From an uncultured Veillonella sp. (GTDB lineage Bacteria > Bacillota > Negativicutes > Veillonellales > Veillonellaceae), in NCBI GenBank assembly GCA_934216375.1, contig CAKQBP010000107.1:1-5270 (forward strand): a DNA stretch of 5,270 nt, in the 5' to 3' direction. Below the pieces are notes generated by a model. It saw only the letters and a program-made list of their open reading frames with translations, was not told the DNA's origin and did no database searches. This document shows, piece by piece, positions 1-5,030 of this stretch; within the stretch, counting starts at the first letter, position 1; each line of letters opens with the position of its first letter. Both the position numbers and the translations under genes were made by a program.

Positions 1-314
1 ATGTTAGACGTTGTATAACGATCTGCAATGATGATTCCCCCATTTTTGTAAAACTGTTCCCAATCAGTTCTAAAGGAAGCAAATCGATCGATAGCGTACA
101 TGGAGCTTGCCACATAAGGATTTACATCATGTACATCCTTACCAAATTCACCAGCTAAATACATTTTAATAGGCATAGCGGCGCCGCTATCATAGTTTGG
201 AAAGCTCACAGACTTAACGGCATGCCCTTCTTTGGTCAAGCGTTCTACTAAGAGTTTAGTTTGTGTAGCCTTACCGCTGCCATCTCCGCCTTCTAATATA
301 ATCAAAGTCCCCAT
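1..314 (-). CDS. tmk: Thymidylate kinase (dTMP kinase), N-terminal 104 residues, cut by the window edge
   Basis: Phosphorylates dTMP to dTDP with ATP in the cytoplasm, an essential step to dTTP. The visible 104 residues start at ATG 314-312 and run open to base 1, so the C-terminal half (LID region) lies outside. A P-loop GGDGSGKAT is at residues 9-17, followed by TQTKLL. FPNYDS is near 38-43, YAIDRFAS at 73-80 (the dTMP-binding region, like the AADR segment of other Tmks) and the ADRY motif at 97-100. The P-loop has Ala16 where Walker A normally has Ser/Thr, with Thr17 next. I recall this GKAT form from clostridial Tmk-like proteins, so it probably marks a divergent subfamily rather than a dead enzyme. 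The start is two bases after the decarboxylase stop, and its ribosome binding site is inside that gene, which suggests translational coupling. Another deoxynucleoside monophosphate kinase is possible, but the DRY motif and the yaaO-tmk-like neighbourhood favour Tmk. Confidence 0.88.
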   Translation of the reverse strand, partial: MGTLIILEGGDGSGKATQTKLLVERLTKEGHAVKSVSFPNYDSGAAMPIKMYLAGEFGKDVHDVNPYVASSMYAIDRFASFRTDWEQFYKNGGIIIADRYTTSN

Positions 315-316
315 AA

Positions 317-1798
317 TTACTCCTGTAATACCCAAATCGTTTCCAATGTCATATCATCAGCACCATTCGGTACAAAACCTAAAGCCTTGCGATTCTCTAT
401 ATATTGTAACACAGAGGCACTAATCTCTTCACCTACTGCTACACAGGGAATACCCGGTGGATAATAAGCAATTGTCTCCCCTGCAATGCGATGAAGTGCT
501 TCTTTTAAAGGTACTTGCTCACGATTTGCATACATAGCATTACGAGGGGTTATGCGCACAATAGGCGCTGGCAGCAGCGCAGAATCTTTACTAATGTCTT
601 GCAATTGCTCTTCCTCTGTTTTATTAAATTCTTTAAATGCACGTAACACCTTTTCACTTACAGCTTGTACAGCCTTAATAAGAGCAGTTACAGACTCTTT
701 TGTATCACCTATGGTAATGAGCACTAGCACATGATGAGCTTGTACTAACTCCACCTCAATATGATGTTCTCGTAACATCCGTTCAAATTCTACACCTGTG
801 AGCCCTAATTCTTTAGCATCAATCAGCACCTTAGTACAATCATAATTTATTACCCGCTCTTGAATATCTGTATATTCCATAGTAGCAATACCAGAAATTT
901 TATTGAGTTCCTCACGTAAGTACATACTCAACTCTACTGCACGACTTACTAAATCATTACCTGCTGTGGCTAATTGATGGCGCGCCATATCTAAGGAAGC
1001 AAGGAAAATATAGTTTGGACTCGTACTTTGTAACATTTGATGCATTTGCGTAATACGCCGCTTATCAATTTTTTTACCTTGCCCTAATAGCCAAGATGTT
1101 TGTGTCAAAGAGCTAACAGATTTATGTGTACTTTGAGCCACCAAATCTGCTCCAGCCTCTGTAGCTTCTATAGGTAAACTTTCAGAAAACGGCAAATGAG
1201 GCCCATGAGCTTCATCAACAAGTACAATAAGTTCCCGCTTATGAGCCTCTTGTATGATATTAACAATATCTATGCCCACGCCATAATAGTTTGGATACAC
1301 TAAAAGAATCGCCTTTGCCTCTGGATGTGCATCCATTGATTTGATAGCATTTTCTAATGATACTCCTAGTGGAATCCCCCAGCGTTCATCAAAATCACAG
1401 CCCATATATACTGGTTTGGCTCCTGAGAGGACAAGCCCACTAATAACGGAACGATGTGCTTCTCGAGGAATGATAATGATTTCATCAGGCCCTACAGTCC
1501 CCATAATCATGGCTTCGATCAAAGCTGTAGTACCATTAATAGAAAACCAACAACAATCAGCTCCATATAATTCGGCTGTTAAGTCTTGCGCTTCTTTTAA
1601 TTCCCGTTCAGGTTCATGTAAATCATCTAAAGCATACATAACACCTAAGTCATAGGGTAACGCTGGCCCCATCCAATTCTTTAATAGTTGAGGTGCTTCA
1701 ACGCCGATCTTATGACCTGGCGTATGAAAGGGCACAAAATGTTGTTCTTTATATGATTCTAAAGCCTCTACAAAAGGCATTTTTTCTTGATTACTCAT
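317..1798 (-). CDS. Orn/Lys/Arg decarboxylase, PLP-dependent fold type I (YaaO/SpeA-like)
   Basis: A 493-residue cytoplasmic PLP enzyme that decarboxylates ornithine, lysine or arginine to putrescine, cadaverine or agmatine. The sequence does not let me choose the substrate. Family marks are all present: FHTPGHK at 24-30, SINGTT at 86-91 in the cofactor-phosphate region, PREAHRSV at 111-118 with His115 as the expected PLP-stacking residue, VDEAHGP at 194-200 with Asp195 as the pyridine-nitrogen partner, and STHKS at 223-227 with Lys226 as the Schiff-base lysine. The C-terminal domain carries YYPPGIP at 445-451. The length matches the short Gram-positive class (about 480-490 residues, B. subtilis SpeA and YaaO), not the longer E. 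coli inducible enzymes with a wing domain. The ATG has GAGGT five bases upstream (about 1803-1807). The gene follows pth after a 57-base gap holding a hairpin and leads directly into tmk, as yaaO does in Bacillus. No frameshift or missing catalytic residue is seen. Confidence 0.93.
   Translation of the reverse strand: MSNQEKMPFVEALESYKEQHFVPFHTPGHKIGVEAPQLLKNWMGPALPYDLGVMYALDDLHEPERELKEAQDLTAELYGADCCWFSINGTTALIEAMIMGTVGPDEIIIIPREAHRSVISGLVLSGAKPVYMGCDFDERWGIPLGVSLENAIKSMDAHPEAKAILLVYPNYYGVGIDIVNIIQEAHKRELIVLVDEAHGPHLPFSESLPIEATEAGADLVAQSTHKSVSSLTQTSWLLGQGKKIDKRRITQMHQMLQSTSPNYIFLASLDMARHQLATAGNDLVSRAVELSMYLREELNKISGIATMEYTDIQERVINYDCTKVLIDAKELGLTGVEFERMLREHHIEVELVQAHHVLVLITIGDTKESVTALIKAVQAVSEKVLRAFKEFNKTEEEQLQDISKDSALLPAPIVRITPRNAMYANREQVPLKEALHRIAGETIAYYPPGIPCVAVGEEISASVLQYIENRKALGFVPNGADDMTLETIWVLQE
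320..324 (-). promoter_or_regulatory. tmk ribosome binding site inside the end of the decarboxylase gene
   Basis: Reading the minus strand, CAGGAG forms the last two sense codons (Gln-Glu) of the decarboxylase and is followed by TAA, two bases, and the tmk ATG. AGGAG to ATG is 5 bases. The site decides the tmk start and implies that ribosomes finishing the decarboxylase can re-initiate on tmk. Confidence 0.8.
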
Positions 1799-1802
1799 AT
1801 GT

Positions 1803-1807
1803 ACCTC
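1803..1807 (-). promoter_or_regulatory. Ribosome binding site of the decarboxylase
   Basis: ACGAGGT is read on the minus strand, with GAGGT ending 4 bases before ATG 1798-1796. It supports this start. It is nearly adjacent to the T-run of the upstream hairpin, so the stem and an initiating ribosome could interfere with each other. Confidence 0.65.
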
Positions 1808-1809
1808 GT

Positions 1810-1845
1810 AAAAAGGGCATGAATCTCAATGAGACTCATGCCCTT
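1810..1845 (-). terminator. Hairpin plus T-run between pth and the decarboxylase (intrinsic terminator or attenuator)
   Basis: On the minus strand, arms 1845-1831 and 1827-1813 form a 15-bp stem (14 Watson-Crick pairs plus one G-T) around a 3-base loop. A GC-rich block GGGC/GCCC lies near its base, and a run of five T at 1814-1810 overlaps the foot of the stem. No T-run follows on the plus strand, so it points the same way as the genes. It starts about ten bases after the pth stop. It ends two bases before the decarboxylase ribosome binding site (GAGGT, 1807-1803), which leaves no room for a promoter downstream. It may be a leaky terminator, a regulated attenuator or an mRNA stability and processing stem. 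The fold is clear; its role is inference. Confidence 0.72.
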
Positions 1846-1855
1846 ATGCATGTAT

Positions 1856-2434
1856 TTATCGCCGTGGACGACGTTTAGGATTGAATTGATTCATGCCTTT
1901 ATCAATACCTACCTCTAAGGTGCCTAATACGGCTTTTACCGTATCCTTAATACCTTTTTGTACCTTCTCTTGCGACTCTTCACTAAATGGTGCTAAAACG
2001 TGATCAATGACAGTCCATTGTGGCAATGGACGTCCAATTCCTACGCGGAAACGAGGAAAATTTTCTGTTCCTATATGGGAAATTAAAGATTTAATCCCAT
2101 TATGTCCACCTGAACTACCATTTGGTCGAATACGCAACTTACCTATAGGTAAATCCATGTCATCATAGATACAATACACATCAGATGGATCAATTTTATA
2201 GTACCGCATTAACGGTCCTACAGGCTCACCACTTAGATTCATAAATGTTTGCGGCTTTACAAGTAATACTTTCTCACCATCTACGGTAATACTGCATACC
2301 TCAGCACGTTGCTCCTCTCTCCAAGGCGTGTGAGGGACACTATCGGCTATGGCATCAATAACCATAAATCCAATATTATGTTTTGTCTTTTCGTATTGCT
2401 TGCCGGGGTTACCGAGGCCTACTACTAATTTCAA
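1856..2434 (-). CDS. pth: Peptidyl-tRNA hydrolase
   Basis: Hydrolyses the ester bond of peptidyl-tRNAs that drop off ribosomes and so recycles tRNA; it acts as a cytoplasmic monomer. The 192 residues match the usual bacterial length. All key residues of the family are visible: Asn9 in GLGNPG, His19 in KHNIGF (catalytic base), Asn66 in FMNLSG, Asp91 in YDDMDLP and Asn112 in SGGHNG. These correspond to E. coli Asn10, His20, Asn68, Asp93 and Asn114. The C-terminus is a basic tail, NPKRRPRR. The start codon is TTG at 2434-2432: translation from there gives the full canonical N-terminus MKLVVGLGNPG, and AGGTG sits four bases upstream in the short gap after prs. The gene is 10 bases downstream of the prs stop and almost certainly co-transcribed with it. 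The L25/Ctc gene often found between prs and pth in Bacilli is absent. Confidence 0.97.
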   Translation of the reverse strand: MKLVVGLGNPGKQYEKTKHNIGFMVIDAIADSVPHTPWREEQRAEVCSITVDGEKVLLVKPQTFMNLSGEPVGPLMRYYKIDPSDVYCIYDDMDLPIGKLRIRPNGSSGGHNGIKSLISHIGTENFPRFRVGIGRPLPQWTVIDHVLAPFSEESQEKVQKGIKDTVKAVLGTLEVGIDKGMNQFNPKRRPRR

Positions 2435-2438
2435 GAAT

Positions 2439-2443
2439 CACCT
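2439..2443 (-). promoter_or_regulatory. Ribosome binding site deciding the TTG start of pth
   Basis: AGGTGATTC is followed by TTG on the minus strand. The AGGTG core lies in the 10-base gap between the prs stop and the pth start, 4 bases from the TTG. No ATG in frame nearby would preserve the conserved N-terminal GLGNPG segment, so this site fixes the unusual start codon. Confidence 0.7.
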
Positions 2444-2444
2444 A

Positions 2445-3398
2445 TTATTTATCAAATAAATTACTTACAGACACTTCATGGAAGATACGCATAATTGCTT
2501 CACCCAACAATGGAGCTACGGATAATTGCGTAATATTTGGTAAGTTGCAATTTTCCGGCAATGGAATAGTATTAGTAACGATAAGTTCCTTAATATTGGA
2601 ATTTGCAATTCGTTCACTTGCCGGATCTGTCAACACTGCATGTGTAACAGCGGCGGTAACGGATTTAGCACCGAATTCTTCCAATGCTTTAGCACCTTCA
2701 ACCAAGGATCCAGCCGTATCTACGATATCATCGATAATAATACAGTTTTTACCTGCCACATCACCGATGAGATTCATAACTTTAGCCACACCTGGTTCAG
2801 GGCGTTTTTTCTCAATGATTGCAATCGGTGCACCAATGCGGTCAGCCAAATCACGAGCTCTTGTAACACCGCCAAGGTCAGGAGATACAACGATAACATC
2901 TTCCATATTTTTTTCATTAATGTATTTAGCCAAAATAGATGCGCCAAACAAATGATCTACAGGCACATCAAAGAAACCTTGAATTTGGCCTGCATGCAAA
3001 TCAATTGTTACAAGACGTGTAATACCTGCCGTTTGCATCAAATTAGCTACTAATTTAGCTGTAATCGGCTCACGACCACGAGTCTTACGGTCTTGGCGAG
3101 CATAGCCATAGTAAGGTACTACTGCAGTGATATGACGTGCAGAAGCGCGTTTTAACGCGTCAGCCATAACCATGAGTTCCATTAAATTATCATTTACAGG
3201 ATAGCTAGTTGGTTGAATGATAAATACATCTTTGCCACGTACGCTTTCATCAATCATTATTTGTACTTCGCCATTGTTAAAACGACCTACAAATGCTTCA
3301 CCTAAAGGCAACCCTAAATAATCACAAATTTCCTTTGCCAATGCAGGATTTGCATTACCTGTGAAAATCTTGAGTTTTTTGCCGTCTTCAAATGCCAT
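2445..3398 (-). CDS. prs: Ribose-phosphate pyrophosphokinase (PRPP synthetase), class I
   Basis: Transfers pyrophosphate from ATP to ribose 5-phosphate, giving PRPP for purine, pyrimidine, NAD, histidine and tryptophan synthesis. The 317 residues are the typical bacterial length. From the N-terminus I see [10 protein letters not shown] at 12-21, FNNGEVQ at 40-46, the catalytic flexible loop [10 protein letters not shown] at 96-105 and the cation/ATP site [13 protein letters not shown] at 131-143 with His135. DLGGVTRAR is at 174-182 and the ribose-5-phosphate/PRPP loop [12 protein letters not shown] at 220-231, with the acidic pair Asp223-Asp224. The enzyme works as a hexamer in known relatives, with ADP/phosphate allostery. 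The start ATG is preceded by AAAGGGT, six bases away. It follows glmU after 127 non-coding bases that contain a promoter candidate, and reads on into pth. PRPP is the effector bound by PurR, whose gene ends just beyond glmU, so the cluster groups a regulator with the enzyme making its ligand. Confidence 0.97.
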   Translation of the reverse strand: MAFEDGKKLKIFTGNANPALAKEICDYLGLPLGEAFVGRFNNGEVQIMIDESVRGKDVFIIQPTSYPVNDNLMELMVMADALKRASARHITAVVPYYGYARQDRKTRGREPITAKLVANLMQTAGITRLVTIDLHAGQIQGFFDVPVDHLFGASILAKYINEKNMEDVIVVSPDLGGVTRARDLADRIGAPIAIIEKKRPEPGVAKVMNLIGDVAGKNCIIIDDIVDTAGSLVEGAKALEEFGAKSVTAAVTHAVLTDPASERIANSNIKELIVTNTIPLPENCNLPNITQLSVAPLLGEAIMRIFHEVSVSNLFDK

Positions 3399-3402
3399 TT
3401 TG

Positions 3403-3414
3403 TTACCCTTTCAT
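3403..3414 (-). other. Three-codon ORF (Met-Lys-Gly-stop) just upstream of prs
   Basis: In the prs leader, AGGAG (3422-3418) is followed after three bases by ATG AAA GGG TAA, ending four bases before the prs ATG. Its last codons overlap the prs ribosome binding site AAAGGGT. A longer short ORF of 13 codons (3452-3411) ends in TGA overlapping this ATG, but has no ribosome binding site that I can see. The AGGAG is the best Shine-Dalgarno sequence in the leader, yet it is too far (19 bases) from the prs ATG to serve it. The spacing to the mini-ORF is short, so translation is uncertain. Confidence 0.3.
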
Positions 3415-3479
3415 TTGCTCCTATACTGGTTACTTATCCATAATCCATACATTACAGATACACACTATTGCCTTTTTAT

Positions 3480-3508
3480 TGTATACTATTTTGACCTAAT
3501 TGTGTTAA
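3480..3508 (-). promoter_or_regulatory. Candidate sigma-A-type promoter for prs-pth
   Basis: On the minus strand, TTAACA at 3508-3503 (5 of 6 to TTGACA) is followed after 17 bases by TATACA at 3485-3480 (4 of 6 to TATAAT), with an overlapping TACAAT two bases further on. Transcription would start near 3473 and give a leader of about 75 bases. The leader holds a 7-bp tandem repeat at 3436-3449 and short ORFs. It would give prs-pth expression independent of glmU. The evidence is hexamer match and position only. Confidence 0.45.
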
Positions 3509-3525
3509 AAAATATGAGATTTTTT

Positions 3526-4899
3526 TTATTTCTTTTTGAAAGTATCCTCTGTTACCCAATTTTCTTTCACAATTTGCTTACTACGACCTACAGCTAAGGC
3601 CTTATCTGGTACGTTTTTAGTAATAGTAGAGCCCGCACCCACATAACTATAATTACCCACTGTCACAGGAGCTACTAAGTTACTATTACAGCCAACAAAT
3701 GCGCCATCACCAATAGTAGTACGATGCTTAACTTTCCCATCATAGTTTACGGTAATAGTACCACAGCCAATATTAACACCGGCCCCAACATCACTATCAC
3801 CGATATAGGAGAGATGTGGGAACTTAGTACCTTCCCCAACATTAGAGTTTTTAACTTCTACAAAGTTACCTACATGAACCTTGTTACCTAAAACTGTATT
3901 TGGACGCAAATGGACATATGGACCTACATCTACACCGTCTTTTACTTCACAGTCATGACCATAAGTAAAGTGGATAATCGTATCATTGCCGACTTTTACA
4001 TTCGTCAAACGAGTGTGTGGTCCAATTTCACAACGCTCACCAATCACGGTATCACCTTCAAGAATTGTACCAGGATGCAAAATTGTATCTGCACCTACTG
4101 TTACCTCAGGAGCCACATAGGTATTTTCAGGATCAATAATTGTTACGCCAGCAGTCATTAACTCAACATTTTTACGATGTTTTAATATAGCTTCAGCCTC
4201 TGCTAATTGCAAACGTGAGTTTACACCTAAAGATTCTTCAAAATCCTTAGTCATGTATGCACTTACCTTGTCGCCACCATTTACGAGAATACCAACTACA
4301 TCAGTAATATACAATTCACCTTGGGCATTATCATCAGATAATTGATCTAAGCAAGGCCATAATTTTTTACTATCAAAAGCGTACATACCTGTATTTACTT
4401 CTTGAACCGCTAATTCTTCAGGTTTACCATCTTTCTGTTCTACGATACGAACTACAGAACCCGCTTCATTACGAATGATACGTCCATAACCAGTTGGATT
4501 CGGCATATGAGCAGTTAAGATTGTAGCTGCTGCACCGGAATTTTTATGTTCTTCTAAAAGTGCTTCTAAACTTTCTTTTGTAACCAGGGGAGTATCACCG
4601 CATAACAATAAGATTGTACCATCATAATCACCAAGTACTGGTTGAGCCATCTTAACTGCATGACCTGTACCATTTTGTTCTTCTTGACGAACAAATTCAG
4701 CACGCTCTCCCAAGTAATTTTGTACTGCATCGCCACCAAAACCAACGATAACAACATCGCGATTGGTACCAATGGATTGAACCGTTTCAAGAACGCGTTC
4801 TACCATCGCCTTACCGCCGACCTTGTGTAACACTTTTGGCAATTTAGACTTCATACGCGTGCCCTTACCAGCAGCTAAAATAAGGCTTGCAATATTCAT
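3526..4899 (-). CDS. glmU: Bifunctional UDP-GlcNAc pyrophosphorylase / glucosamine-1-phosphate acetyltransferase
   Basis: Acetylates glucosamine-1-phosphate and then couples the product to UTP, yielding UDP-GlcNAc for peptidoglycan and, in diderms, LPS. The 457 residues match the two-domain family. In the N-terminal uridylyltransferase domain (about 1-230) I see LAAGKGTRMKSKLPKVLH at 8-25, QNGTGHA at 75-81, GDTPL at 101-105 and EVNTGMYAF at 167-175. From about 252 onward hexapeptide repeats form the left-handed beta-helix acetyltransferase domain. It has LRP at 331-333, VEVKNS at 347-352, His362 in FPHLSYIGD (the expected catalytic base, E. coli His363), NIGCGTITVNYDG at 376-388 and GCNSNLVAPV at 403-412. 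The protein ends in a short basic tail. ATG 4899-4897 has AGGAG six bases upstream (4910-4906). It lies between purR and prs as in many Firmicutes, although the spoVG gene that often precedes it is absent. It is complete, with no sign of damage. Confidence 0.98.
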   Translation of the reverse strand: MNIASLILAAGKGTRMKSKLPKVLHKVGGKAMVERVLETVQSIGTNRDVVIVGFGGDAVQNYLGERAEFVRQEEQNGTGHAVKMAQPVLGDYDGTILLLCGDTPLVTKESLEALLEEHKNSGAAATILTAHMPNPTGYGRIIRNEAGSVVRIVEQKDGKPEELAVQEVNTGMYAFDSKKLWPCLDQLSDDNAQGELYITDVVGILVNGGDKVSAYMTKDFEESLGVNSRLQLAEAEAILKHRKNVELMTAGVTIIDPENTYVAPEVTVGADTILHPGTILEGDTVIGERCEIGPHTRLTNVKVGNDTIIHFTYGHDCEVKDGVDVGPYVHLRPNTVLGNKVHVGNFVEVKNSNVGEGTKFPHLSYIGDSDVGAGVNIGCGTITVNYDGKVKHRTTIGDGAFVGCNSNLVAPVTVGNYSYVGAGSTITKNVPDKALAVGRSKQIVKENWVTEDTFKKK

Positions 4900-4994
4900 A
4901 GTAATCTCCTATCTGTTATCTCTTATATCTCTAAACCATTTTAAATATTATTTACGTCATTATTTAGCCCATAGGTCAATACTCAATATAAACC
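4900..4994 (-). other. glmU leader with three two-codon ORFs and short direct repeats
   Basis: This A+T-rich stretch contains, in order on the minus strand, ATG GGC TAA (4972-4964), ATG ACG TAA (4960-4952) and ATG GTT TAG (4939-4931). None has an obvious ribosome binding site. The octamer TAAATAAT occurs twice with a 12-base period (4966-4959 and 4954-4947), and AATGGTTTA occurs twice (4997-4989 and 4940-4932). I see no stable GC-containing stem and no riboswitch or ribozyme that I recognise. Function, if any, is unknown. Confidence 0.3.
4906..4910 (-). promoter_or_regulatory. Ribosome binding site of glmU
   Basis: AGGAG lies six bases upstream of the ATG at 4899, the best spaced Shine-Dalgarno sequence in the window. 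It supports the start that gives the canonical GlmU N-terminus. Confidence 0.75.
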
Positions 4995-5003
4995 ATTATA
5001 TCA
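4995..5003 (-). promoter_or_regulatory. Extended -10 promoter candidate for glmU
   Basis: The minus strand reads TGATATAAT, a perfect TATAAT with the TG-N extension. Bases 17 upstream are a poor -35 (ATATTA), as is common for extended -10 promoters. Transcription would begin near 4988, giving a leader of about 89 bases before glmU. A second, weaker possibility is TTGACC at 4979-4974, whose -10 region is poor. No PurR operator (PurBox, CCGAAC core) is seen. No terminator stem follows purR, so read-through from purR is also possible. Confidence 0.5.
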
Positions 5004-5030
5004 GCCTATAATCTTCCTAATATTAATGAT

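Noticed and set aside
3411..3452. 13-codon ORF in the prs leader (MYGLWISNQYRSK)
   Set aside because: No ribosome binding site and no recognisable character. Its only point of interest is the TGA overlapping the ATG of the three-codon ORF, so it is mentioned there rather than called.
3507..3525. A7/T7-type inverted repeat right after the glmU stop, as a terminator
   Set aside because: The stem on the minus strand is 7 bp of A-T pairs only with a 5-base loop and no GC-rich base, too weak for an intrinsic terminator. It overlaps the candidate prs -35.
4566..4790. 74-residue minus-strand ORF inside glmU and other long open frames opposite the real genes
   Set aside because: They overlap intact, strongly recognised genes in other frames and show no ribosome binding site or family motif. 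All are shadows.
4951..4979. Second glmU promoter from TTGACC
   Set aside because: At 17-base spacing the -10 would be CGTAAA, a poor match; a better TAAATA needs 19 bases. The extended -10 at 4995-5003 is more convincing.
4900..5030. PurR operator, glmS-type ribozyme or riboswitch in the purR-glmU gap
   Set aside because: No CCGAAC-like PurBox and no conserved riboswitch or ribozyme core. The sequence is A+T-rich without stable stems.
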